Source: Norana najaformis (taxonomy: Eukaryota; Annelida; Clitellata; Crassiclitellata; Hormogastridae). From it: a stretch of 64,000 nucleotides of DNA. Under the pieces are notes generated by a model. It was given only the letters and a program-made list of their open reading frames with translations. It did no database searches and was not told the DNA's origin. The stretch's first letter is position 1, and each line of letters begins with the position of its first letter. The DNA lies in contig OZ029923.1 in NCBI GenBank assembly GCA_964023275.1, forward strand, positions 8,878,685-8,942,684, in the 5' to 3' direction. This document shows positions 1-12,600 of the stretch, piece by piece. Both the position numbers and the translations under genes were made by a program.

Positions 1-430
1 TGAACAACTGTTGTTGTCTTGCTATGATGTTGCACTTGCCTTAGAATTTCTTCTGTGTATTGCACAGTTTTTGACTGTGCTGTAACAGAACAAAATTTAT
101 ATTGATCCTCTTGGAAGTCCTCAGAAGATTTCTCATCGTTAAGCAGATCAGAAGTGCATATTGGTAAACATCACTGTTGATCTTCCTTGATATTATTTCA
201 ACCCATCTTAGCTGACCTTTTGATATGAAGTTCTTTCAAATGTTGTTTAGTATTCCATCTCCAGTAGACATTTATTTTGTGTATTTATTTAAATTTTATT
301 TTATAGAGTAACTTTATTTTAAATATTGTCAAAAAATTATAAGCAAAATTTGTTGGCACTTGATTGGGTGTATCGAAGCCTTCATACCTTTCTGGAATGC
401 GTAATTATCTATTAATTCTTGTTTACATAG
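1..430 (+). other. 3' part of the KIF21 intron upstream of the first visible exon
   Basis: AT-rich intron ending in a TTTACATAG acceptor. The first exon downstream begins with the last base of a split codon, so a 5' coding exon with the start codon must lie outside the window. I see no gene or repeat I can name here. Confidence 0.8.
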
Positions 431-610
431 AGTTCGGCCGCAATTAGCGAAGGAGAAGATTGACATGTGTCAGATATGTACGCTGGTGACACCTGGTGAG
501 CCTCAGATTGTTCTCGGAAAGGACAAGGCTTTCACGTTCGACTTTGTCTTCGACCTTAACACTCATCAAGAACAGATCTACGTGAACTGTTGCAAAGAAC
601 TTATTGATGG
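431..610 (+). CDS. KIF21: KIF21 exon 1 (motor, beta-1 to alpha-1)
   Basis: Residues 1-59 plus split codons at both ends (1 base at the start, 2 at the end). It opens [10 protein letters not shown], the KIF21 form of the kinesin RxRP motif, and runs through [13 protein letters not shown] and QEQIY. The Cys in IDMCQIC matches human Cys28. The donor is GG|GTTTGT, a weaker one. The first split codon is completed upstream and is probably Arg. Confidence 0.95.
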
Positions 611-3600
611 GTTTGTTTTTCTTTAAATAATTGGCTGATATGTTGTTGTGAACCAGTCTAATGACTTCTGTGTTGTTGATTTTGTTGACATGATGCTGTT
701 GGTGAAGTTAAGCAGAATCGAGCTGGGTTATCTCTTTATTGGGTGACAGTTCCTTAAAATACTGCACCATTTGGGGCATGCCCTGCCTCCATCCTTTGTT
801 GATCAGTAAATGAACACCAACATAAGTTGATAGGTTAAAATTTGTCTTACTGACTGACCACATTAATTTACTGAAAGTGCAGCTGTTTATTCAGGCTACT
901 TAGGAGTTCATTAAACTCTTTTACGGCAAGTTCTGTATGAACCTGTCTACTGGCTAACTAGCAAAGATGCTAGTTAAGATAGCACCTGGTCTAAACTGTG
1001 GAAAAGCTGTTTATGGCTTGGGATTAAAAATTTTACCGCTTTCTGTACATAAAGACTGCTTGTCGTTTATGGTGTTGCCATGATTCGGTGATGTTAATGA
1101 ATACCATTTTTATTGTGGGCATATCTTTGAAATTTATTATCATCAGGATTTTATTGCTGCAGCTGTGATAAGAAAACCATAACCAAGTCTTTGCCTGTTT
1201 CGTGAATTTCAGGACTTTCGAAGGATATAATGCAACAATATTTGCCTATGGCCAGGTAAGGAATATCACTCGATTTTGATTTACAAGTTGCTGTTATGGT
1301 GATATGCAGTTACGTTTCTATTACGAATATGGGCGGGTGGAGGATCGCCCTCCCAGTGAATTTGATTTTACCCTATGGATGAATTGGAATAGATGCTGGG
1401 GTATTATTCAGTTGACCTCCATTCAAAAACGATTTTTGTTCCCTGGGGCTGTTTTATTTTGACTGGTTCTGTCCATTGTGAATTTGGTTTTGCTTAAAAG
1501 CGACCATCAAATGATCTCTTGTATTTTATTTATTTATTGTTTGTTTATTAAAAGCGCTTATCATTTGCAACTCTCTTACAGGAGAGTCGCTTTACTTGGT
1601 TAATTCTGAGCCTGCATTGCATCCATAGGGAGCCGCACTTGCCTTGTGTTATTAAGACTAGGCATTTGGCTTGGGCAAAGAATAGGATCATGTTTGAATT
1701 GTTCTACCTACTGTTTGAATGAACCTCAGAGCAAGAGTGAATGAATGAGTGACTAAACGAGCAGGCCTTGGTTATAAGTTATAAATTATAAATTGATGTG
1801 ACATAAAAAATCCTGATCAGCAAATATGAATATGAGGGACGTAGTAAATCGAAATCTGAGGCGTGGGTTTGCCTTTCGCCTTTCTCTCACCAGAGGTTGA
1901 ATCCCGTTTGCTTTATGTGAAATTTGCAAATCAACTATAGCTATAAGAATTCTTAAGACTAGCGATATTGTTGTTGACAGAGGCATGTGCGAGTATTACG
2001 TGAACTAGCGCCTGCATCGCATGATACCATGGCCCGCCTAGTACCAGTAGAGATTAACAATGGCAAGAGCATTATGTAAGTGTAAATTGGTGCTTTGATA
2101 CATTTAGACAACGTTTTGCCTTTTCGTGCTATGTTAGCCTGACTGAATGGGTGAAAGGTAGGAAGAAATCCATGCCCTTTGCAGTTCCCAGGGTTTGGCG
2201 TGACTTACCATTATTAACCTCTACTGGTACTAGGCAGGCCATGGTATTATGCGATGCTCGTTGACGATTCTCATGTAGCTCGGCCTCAGACAAAGGGGTC
2301 CACTCCTTGGAATAAACTCCGTATGTTGTAGAACAAAAATACATATCTTTGTGTTTGTGTGGCATCATGTATGTCTGTCTTTTGTGCAGTTTCCTTTGTT
2401 TTTTTTTGCTTTGTTTTGTATTTAATTGTTTGTGTGTTTGTCCACGCCTACGATTCCTCGCTCAGCCGATGGACGTATGGCGTATTAACAGATGCATTAC
2501 TTACTTACTTAAAGGCGTGTATGAGTATTACCCCGCCTTAGCAAGAACAATGAACTGGACGATAACAGCATTATAGAAGTTTCCATATTAGATTAGATTT
2601 GGTTAGAAAGCAGAATACTGGTAGTTATTTTTGATAAGGCAGGGTAGGATTACTGTTTCAGGCCACGTTTCCAGTGGTTTCTCAGCCAGGAATTTGGCTT
2701 GCACACCTACTTTGCTTGATAGCGACTATCAACTGATGCCTTGAGGATTATCCAAGTTGTGCTGTAGAAGTTCGTGGATTAATTATTTGTTGATTGCATT
2801 CTGGGCAGACGGATAATGACAGGATATTGATTGCAGATGTTTGCTTATGACTTTCACTTGGAAGTAACTATTGATTGTTATATCTAGTACATTGTTACAG
2901 TGGTGCTTTACAGGTTGTGTAATATTAATTAGTTAATGAAGCCAGTGTGATAGTGCATGCCTCAGAGAATGTCCTGAGAAGGTTAGTCCTGCTGGAGGCT
3001 GTTTATCACCTTTCGTTCTAAACATAAAAGGTGATAATGGCTGATTATTTGAGCCAGTCTTGCAGTATTCGAAAGAAGATGATGTTGAAACTGATGCTCC
3101 GTAAGACTTTGGAATGGCTCAGCCCTCTAATCAGGCTGTCTACATCAGCTGAGCTTCACATCTCCTGGGCGGCCTTCAAGGCTTTGAAGCTGATCCAACG
3201 TTCTGTATTCTCTTACTCTATAAATCCATCACTGGCAAACGTATGGTCCTGTGCATGTCAGCTGCACGGGCATATTTGACTGAATTTGGGTTACGGTAGG
3301 GTAGGGAATTCCTCTACGGTGTAATAAACCAGAATGTCTGATAATATTTCATCATTCCAGTTCAGTCGTTAAGCTCAAGGATTTGGTGTTTACTTGGGCG
3401 TTGTGTTTCCAATCCCAGTGCAAATCACATCAGTCTCATTTATAAATTTGTCTAATATCCGCTGTTTATTTTACTATCCCGCCATCTTTAGCAGCTGCTT
3501 TGATTTGGGCCTTCTGTTGACTCACATGCAGATTAATACACTTATAGGGGTGTTTCTATGATTCAAATCCAAAATTCCTTGTTACTCTGTAGAATGCAAT

Positions 3601-6600
3601 GGAGTAAACATTGTCTGGTTGTAAGGATGCTTTACTGAATTCTACTGAAGTTGTACATTGTTATTATATCATGCTAATTGCGGAGTTTACCTCAGAAGCA
3701 TCGCAAGATTGGTGCAATATAATTGGTCTTGCTTGCATGCAATAAATCAGTCCTATCCAAGCTACAGTGTGTATGTAAATTGTTGTTTCAGAGATCAAAG
3801 TATGTGATGTTATTAGATTAGCATACAAGTAGTTTAGATATTACACTGTAGTTGAATGCTGTGAAGGATTCTGTGGTAAGCTTTTAAAATACCTCAAGTT
3901 TCTTTAGGCTGAGCTGATTTTCTCTAAGGAATTAGTGACCAATAGTAGTCCAAATTGCTTGTGATTGTTTCTTAGACTGGTTCTGGGAAGACTTATTCAA
4001 TGGGGACTGGATTTGATCTCAATGCCGACCGAGATCAGACGGGTATTATACCTCGTGCCGTTGAACATCTCTTCAACGGAATTGAAGAACGAAAGCGCAA
4101 GGCCCTTGCTGCCGGTGAACCAGCGCCTGATTTCAAAGTCAACGCTCAGTTCATGGAGGTAAGTTCGTTCTTTCAACAGCTGTGCATCTGTTTTATCTGG
4201 TGACGCAATGGCTGAGCGGTTAAGTGCTCGGCTGGCATTACTAAGTGTGCTGCTTCAAAACCTTGCACTGTGTAGAATGTGAATGCAGAAGCTTAATGTA
4301 CAGTTGCTTTGAGTCACTGTGCATTAGTTAATAGCACTTATCTAATCTAGTGAATTGAATAGTGCAGTTGTTGTAGAGCACAGGGCATCAAACGATTGTT
4401 GCTTCAAGCGAAACCTTAGTGAAATATCGTAATCGTAGTGATATTTAAAAATAAGGAAATAAATAATCAAGTGAATGATTTCATGTTGTTGTAGTATGAA
4501 TGTATAGTTGGTTGTGTTGTGGTGGGTTGAAAGAAATATTTCTATTACAGATCAAGTGTTACTTGAGTGGCAAGATATCTATTGCCATGCCGTGTTACTT
4601 TGTTTTGTTGGTGGCGGAATATTTCGGTGGCAGTTATTGTTGCTGCAGTGATTTACCTGCTAGAAGACTTTGATGTGTTGAAGGTCACATATCACTTTGT
4701 AACGTCGAAGACGTATTGCTCGCTCATCTGCTGTCGTTATTTCTGCTGCCTGATGTCTTAAGAATTCTGTGCATTTATGCCATGCTGGATGTTTGCAGGC
4801 TGAATGACCACACCATGTCATTTGAGAGGGCTGTGCTAAAAACTGACCCATTTGGTGAAAACAAACCACTTATGTTGAACTTGCTCATCTGCTAAACAGC
4901 CTTACCTGCTACACATTCTTGCCTGTTGAACAAAACTTTAACAGCAAAGCGTACTTACAATGCTAAACACACTTATATGCTACCTCAGTAGTTTATGCGT
5001 ATGATTCCTGATTAAGCTGATCGACTTATGTTAGCAAATGCTTACTGACTTATTTACGAACAGAAAATGTTAAACCATTTAGTAATTTATTATGATTGAG
5101 ATTGTTGGCCACGGTATTTGGTTACAAAGAGAAATGTATTGATGTAAGCATACATTTGTTCAGCCAGACAAACAGGCAGCCAGACACATACACAGACTGA
5201 AGAATAGATGCTCTGTCAGACAGACAGACAGACAGACAGAAAGGGAGGGAAGGAGTTTGGCTTTGGATGAGAGTTTTGCCTTACCTGTGACACGGTAGCC
5301 AATTGGTTTGTGTGCTCGCCTTATAATGCGGAGCGTGTGGGTTCGAGCTTCCCGGAGATGGTAACAACATACGGACCTTGAGCAAGTCAGTAGTAAAGTC
5401 GCGTCTACCAGTACCATAACAGAAGTCAAGTGTATCTGATAACGTGGAAGTTGTATAGATCTATCAACCGCTGGGTGGTTGATCATCGTTCTGTTTCGAA
5501 CAGTGTACTGGGGATTTTTCTTCTGTGGTTCCTGGAAAGATGCTGGCTGGCTTCCCTGTTGAGACCAGCCGGCCGGGAATATCTCTGGCCTCGTGAATCA
5601 TTCATTGAGAAGTTATCAATAGCTGAAAAAGACTGTTTGCCTCTGTGTCTGCCTACTGCCCACCTGTCTGTACAGGAAGCTGGTTTGTGACTGGCTGCCC
5701 AGCTCGTGAAACTGGCAGAAGCTGAGAACGATTGGTTATGAAGCCTTCCGCTTGGTATCTTGAACGCGTCATGAACTCTTTCTGTTTCTGGCTCCAGTTT
5801 TATCCAATGTCTGCTTTGCTATGGTCCACTTCTGCATCTGTTATCAGTTTATTAATTTGGTTGTTGTTTTCAGGTTTAGCTTTTGTTTCTCGCTGTCCTG
5901 GATCTTTTATTGTTTTAGTCCTCTGAACCTCTGGTGAGGCATTTTAAGCATTTTAATTAACTTCTACTTCGACAAAGGGCCTTGTGGTTAGCATGCTGGA
6001 CTGTTGAGCCAGAGGTTGTGGTGTCTAATTCCCACCAGGGCAGAAAGATGTTTTGAGATTTCTGCCCCACTTGTGCCCCCTAGCACACTCGACCGTAGAA
6101 TGAGTACTCAGATTGAACACTGTCTGTGGGAATATAAGGCCGTGAAGGAGAAGACTGGCCTCCAACACTGATATGGTGATGCTCAGAAAATGAAGAAACT
6201 AACGCTTCCTTTCGGGGTTGGGTTAAGGGAGGCTGTTCTTCAGTGATGCAAAGCAAGAAATTACGTAGGAATTGAGCCCCTGTGGCAGGGTTCCAAGGGT
6301 AATGTATTTGCCAGTTAGCCATGGTGTTACTATGTGAAATTTCATTGCTACACAGTTGAGTGATCCACCTTAATGTGCAGTTTAATTTTTCTTTTGTTTG
6401 TGAAAACTATAACAATTTCTGTTGCATAATAATGAGCAACTGCAATTTTTGGAAGTTATGCTGCACTAATTTTAGGTACATACTTACATACACTTAGTGA
6501 CCTTTGTTGTGAAATACTGACTGGTTTTCAACCCCATGCCATTACCTTCCCTTGACATACCTTATGATACCTTCTGTACCTTTAGTTTATCTTACATTTC

Positions 6601-9600
6601 CTTACCTAATTTTACCTACCTTCTTACCTTACATTCTTTACCATATATCATTAACTTACCTTATAATACTTTACCTTACCTGTGGATTGTGTAACTTGTG
6701 TAATTCTTGTGACTATGCTGTTATCTTTAATAGTTGTATTTTAAGCCACATTTGATTTCGCTTATTCACCAACGTAAATTCACCCACGTAAATTCTGCGG
6801 TTATCTGTTGCCATTATGTAGGCACATGCATGCAGAACTGTGTACTTACTTAATGTACATTTTAATATACAAATGCATTTTCAGTGGGTAAAAAATGTGT
6901 TAGCATGTGCCTGGTATGCATGCGAACGATATGCATGTACATAACTGGTGTTATGCGCATTTATACACTTATTAATAGCTCATACTTTGAGCCAGGGCAC
7001 AAGTTTTTACTGTTTTTCTAACCTAGAGGTAATATTGCTGCAGGGAAACTGATAAATATCGGAGATGGCAACAACATGAGAGGATGGATATATGTAGGCG
7101 GCAAAGCTTTGCTATCATCAGTGGTTGGATCGAGAGTGGCTACCTGTTCGTAGCATTGCTCCTTACGGTGTTGTTGGCCTAATCAAAGACCCAAATTTTT
7201 CGCTTACCTTGAGGCAGTCGGCCGTGCCAGCTCAGAGCCGTCGTCCGTTGATGGTCCAGTGAGCATGAAGTCAAGCCCTTTGATCGCTTGTCCATTGTTT
7301 GGAGCCCCCTCTCTATGTGGGTGGCTGCTTGAGGGTCGGTTACTGCCTTCAGTTACCCCTAAGTACCCGGCCGCAGTTTCAATAGCATGACCATTTTTCA
7401 CTGATGTTTCTATTCTTACCCAGTAGGTTAAATTAGATTTAACTAGCCAGCTATCTGTACACTTAAATTCTTTTCACAATACCTGTAATTCATCCTGCAG
7501 CATACCTTATGATTCCTGTCTTCCATTACTTTGTGATTCCATTACTTTATCCATTTTGACCTATGAGTTACTATTCAGGCTTTCCTTTGTGAAATGGAGA
7601 TAATTTATTCAGGATTAAAATGAGTACTTTTGTTATGAGTGTTGTGGTAATGGTTGATATGACTCTACTTGTGGATTGGCCTGTATGTCCATTTGATCCT
7701 TATTTGACCTGTATTCAGTTGACCTGTATTGGTTACATCTAGACCTGTTGACCTCCTAACCCTGGCTTGCTTGAACCCATGTAACAACGGAGCTGGAATA
7801 ATCTTGTTGGGCACATTTATCCCCATTTTATTAAGCTTTAGAGTATGACATCATTATGGTAAGACCTCAGAATAATAATGTGCTCATAAAAAGAGAGCTC
7901 ACTGATATGCTGTTGAATTTAAGAAGAGGCTCCAGCATCTCATATTTTTTTATTATGATATATACCCATCACTGACCTTCAGAAAATGAAAACTATATTA
8001 TGCATTAATGTAATCGATCCAGTTGGATCATTTGCTGTTCAATTGATCCAGATATGTTGGTGATTGTGTGGGGCTAGATTGAGTCAACTGAATCTGTTCA
8101 AGTTCTAGGCAGACTGGCATATGATTTGTGTGGGTGTGTGGTATATAAATATATCTGTGATATATAAATATATATGATATAGGAAATATATAATAGTATA
8201 TGAAATATATGAATATGGTATACAAAATGTGTGGGTGTGGGTGGATGGTATATAAATATATTTGTGATATATAAATGTATGTATCTGTATGTATGTATCT
8301 AATCTTTTATATAGCGCATTTTAAGAACCTCTCAAAAGCGCTGTGAACATGGCTGCCCAGTTAATTTATAAATATATTTGTGATATATAAATATATATGA
8401 TATAGGACATATATAATGATATATGAAATATATGAATATGGTATACAAAATTGTATGAAAAATAATGCTATATGAAGTTTGTACAGTTGCCCTCTGGCCT
8501 GGCATGTGATCGGATTCAGCAGGAAGTGCACAAACTCTGTCCTTTGTAAACATAGTTGTAATATTGAAATACTGTTGACAGTGGGTTCCCATGCAGACCC
8601 TTTGTTTCCTCATCAACTGTTTTATTCATTGACTGATGTTTTGACATTGGACACACGATAGAGTGGAACCTCCATATAAACAAGGACCCATATCAGTGTC
8701 AGGCAGATTTTGGTGATGCAGTCAATAATATTGATTCCAAGTTTAATGTAGCTTTAGAGCTGTGGATGATATGAAGACACAGTATCATTTTAAGGTGGTA
8801 GTTGGGTCCCAGATGTATCAAGATTCATTTAGCAGTCCATTTCATTTTGTATTTTTCTTGCTAATCTAATCTAATCTGATGGCTTCTGTAACTTTTGTAA
8901 TGCACAAGGGATCAATCGATAATCTCTCTTTAAGTGAAACCTTAGTTAAAAATCGTATTCCATTGAAGAAGTTTTGTAGTTTTCGCATAATTTTTCCTCT
9001 GGAGTCCATCTAGTGGTGTGATAGTCTCATGAAAAAGTGAGGTTAAAAGTTGCTCTTAGTTATCATTTTATAACCAAAATCAAATTGCTTTTCCAGGCTG
9101 ATGTTTGGGTGAAATATAGAATATATGTGTGCATATATATTTCTGTGTTTAGAAATATATGCGTTGGACCCTCATTATAACTTAAACTTTTGGACCATAT
9201 CAGGCACCATACCGCACAGGTTACATTCAAAGGTCAGATAGTAATGTAGTTGGTTGGTTCGGATGCACATGGTCACTTAGTTGTTCAGCTGGCCTGAAAG
9301 AAGCTTGGTGATTGGTCCATCTTTCTGGAATAATAATAATCAAAATAATAATAATAATAATGAAAGTTAGATGATTTATAGAGCAGAATGAGTTGTGTAG
9401 CAACCTGCAACTTATGTAGCTCCTCTTCTTTGTGATCACTCGAAAACCATAGTTGTTCATGGTTTTATGTAGTCAGGTTGGGAGCACCTCTGATGAGTTT
9501 CTCTTGAACTGGTGCTACATAAATTTGTTCTTACAATTACACTTGCAGCAGTGCATTTGGAATTCATGTGCCTGCCAGCATTATGTTATAATTTGCTTTG

Positions 9601-12600
9601 TAATGATGCCGGTCCTAGTAAGCCGTATGTGGTGTTTAATTGTGTGTATCAGTAATTATGTTTATCTGGATGGCCACTTATGCATTCGGATGATGCAATA
9701 ACATTGGTCTTGGGACTCTTGGCACCCCATCTTGCCTGTTCTGGCCGGTCCAAGTGGCTCTTGGGTGGGTGGCCGCCATCTGACTTTCTCCATTCCTTTG
9801 GGCCTGGTCTGACCGCCATCTGACTTTCTCCATTCCTTTGGGCCTGGTCTGACCGCCATCTGACTTTCTCCATTCCTTTGGGCCTGGTCTGACCGCCATC
9901 TGACTTTCTCCATTCCTTTGGGCCTGGTCTGACCGCCATCTGACTTTCTCCATTCCTTTGGGCCTGGTCTGACCACCATCTGGCTTTCTCCATTCCTTTG
10001 AGCCTGATTTGACCGCCATCTGACTTTCTCCATTCTTTTGAGCCTGATTTGACCGCCATCTGACTTTCTCCATTCCTTTGGGCCTGGTCTGACCGCCATC
10101 TGACTTTCTCAATTTCTTTGGGCCTAGTCTGACCGCCATCTGACTTTCTCCATTCCTTTGGGCCTGGTCTGACCGCCATCTGACTTTCTCCATTCCTTTG
10201 GGCCTGGTCTGACCGCCATCTAACTTTCTCCATTCCTTTGGGCCTGGTCTGACCGCCATCTGACTTTCTCCATTCCTTTGGGCCTGGTCTGACCGCCATC
10301 TGACTTTCTCCATTTCTTTGGGCCTGGTCTGACCGCCATCTGACTTTCTCCATTTCTTTGGGCCTGGTCTGACCGCCATCTGACTTTCTCCATTCCTTTG
10401 GGCCTGGTCTGACCGCCATCTGACTTTCTCCATTTCTTTGGGCCTGGTCTGACCGCCATCTGACTTTCTCCATTCCTTTGGGCCTGGACTTTCTCCATTC
10501 CTTTCTGATTTGACCGCCATCTGACTTTCTCCATTCCTTTGGGCGTGATCTGTGGCGGCTGATAGGAAAGCCTTGTGGTCCACTTCCGATGATGCTAAGG
10601 GCTGAGATTGGTTTGAATACCCTTTCAAAAACTGAATTCTTGTCTCATAGTGCAGAATGGGTAATGTCATTTTGTTGTTGTGCAAGGATCCTATAATTTA
10701 CCACGCTTTCTAGGACATGGGGAACATATATGGGTGGACCATGGGGTTTCCGCAAACCCCTGCTGTATTGATTCAAATGAAGTTACTGACGTTTACCATA
10801 TAAAAACTGGGCATTAAAAGTGGAACGCTGTGATGGTTATTTATACACTCGTGCAACATTTTATGTACACGTTATAAATTTTTATGTGTACAGTCAGAAA
10901 TCGTTTTTGTGCAGAACTGCAGAGCTTAAGCAGGTACACTTTGTAATGTGCTTGAAACGAAGTTTGCAAAGTAACAGGATTTCCAAATAACTGGGGTAGC
11001 TTCATGCACTGATAAAAGAGCTTGGAGCCACAGTCACTTGTCATAATAGAACTCAGAAGATAGACTTGTGAACGACGGCTGCTTATGCTCTTTATATTGC
11101 CTTTCCTTGCTGTAGTGATTTTATTGACCTGGCATTACTTTGTATTTACCCTAGCTGAGGCCATGTCGTAATGGTGGATCATAAAACAAGGTTTCACTGT
11201 ATCTGACATATTTTTATAACATAAAGTGTTCTGCATTTGGCACTTTGCTAAGTTATTGAGGGCATGCATTCTTAACCAGCTCTCTGAGCCAACTGGTATT
11301 TTAAGTGTTGGCAATCAGTAATGAAGCTTATTGTTGCTGCCCTCGACTTCGTGACTAATCTCGCTATTTTCTCACCAAGCGGAACACCTATTTTCTAGTC
11401 CGTCCTTTGTTATTATTATCTGTTATGCTCACTCAGGACAACTAATTTTTGAATAGAGCACTTCAGTTTTAAAAAAAAATTTGCAAGATAATCATTAACA
11501 GAATGAGAGTTTGTTACAGATCAGTGTTAATTTGTATGAAATAATTCTGTATTGCCAAGCATCTGCAGGTATACTTTGTTTTGTCAAGTATCCAGGTACT
11601 CCTGTTCAAAGGAGTACTGTAAACTTGCAGCCATTACCTTCATTGAAAGAATTACCTTAAACTTGCAGCTGTTATCTTATTTGAAAGAATTACCTTAAGA
11701 TTGCAGCTGTTATCTTCGTTGAAAAGAAGCTCTTTAAGCTTGCATCTTTACTTTTAATAAGAGAAGTACCTCAAGTTCAGTTTGCAGCTTTTACCTTTTA
11801 ATCGAAAGAAGTGCCTTTAGCTGTACAGGGGTGCTTAATAAATTTGCCTTGGATTACACTACATTACATGTTCTTATTAACACCATAGATTTTGTAATAG
11901 AAGTTATTACATAGCACTTATGTAAAACTCTGTAGTAAAGAAAATGATTGAACGGACAAGTGAAAAAATGAATGTGCCATTTCACCTATCACTGTTTTTG
12001 CTCATAGTTGAAATTAATTTTGATCAATCATGTTTTATGTTTTAATTTAGTCTGAGTTGCTTCTTGTTTCAGCTTTATAATGAAGAGATCTTAGATCTGC
12101 TTGATACAACAAGAGATCCAGGTGAAAAGGTAACCGGCAAATGTTTTTGGGAATAAGGGATGGACGGTACTCTCGTGCTGATGATGGCTTGCTTCATTTT
12201 AGATAGTTTTAAATTGTGGTTGATGCTGTGGCTTGTACTTACTTACGGACTGTTTTACATTGAATCCGAGATCTGATCTTTGCTGTCCAAGAGTTGTTAA
12301 CAGATGTGACGAAAGAGACTTTTTCAGTTATTTGAGCTTCATTTGTTTGTCGATAACATTGTTCTTCTTAAGAAACTCTCACATTGTTTAGTCTATTACA
12401 GAGTGCCTGGAAGAGGTTCTTAGAAGGCACTATGCATGCATATGTATGTGTGTATATATTATCTGTTTTTTATATAGCGCAATTCACAAACCTCTTGAAA
12501 GTGCTAAAATATAAACCACGAAAAACAAGCAGAAGACGAGACTGCCATGTTCGATGTTTACATACGAAAGCGACATCTATTGGTTAAGATTTGTGACTAC

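Larger units (their letters stand above)
1256..3975 (+). other. KIF21 intron 2, with an inverted repeat and repeat remnants
   Basis: 2.7-kb intron. It holds a foldback with about 54-bp arms (2014-2066 and 2204-2257) and, at about 2450-2515, a repeat tail ending in CTTACTTACTTA that also occurs near 27.9 and 63.4 kb. I find no coding exon in it. Confidence 0.8.
4159..12072 (+). other. KIF21 intron 3, longest intron (7.9 kb)
   Basis: It carries a tRNA-like SINE head (about 4200), a CORE-type SINE (about 5285), a second SINE family (about 5970), LINE tails (about 8.3 and 9.5 kb), the 40-bp minisatellite (9772-10545) and a diverged tandem repeat (11590-11830). A GC-richer stretch at about 7200-7400 is unidentified. 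No convincing coding exon. Confidence 0.85.

Noticed and set aside
9649..10685. Long minus-strand open frames of 145, 274 and 335 codons with repeating [20 protein letters not shown]
   Set aside because: They are three frames through one 40-bp minisatellite inside an intron of a plus-strand gene. There is no splice or codon evidence, and all three frames are equally open.
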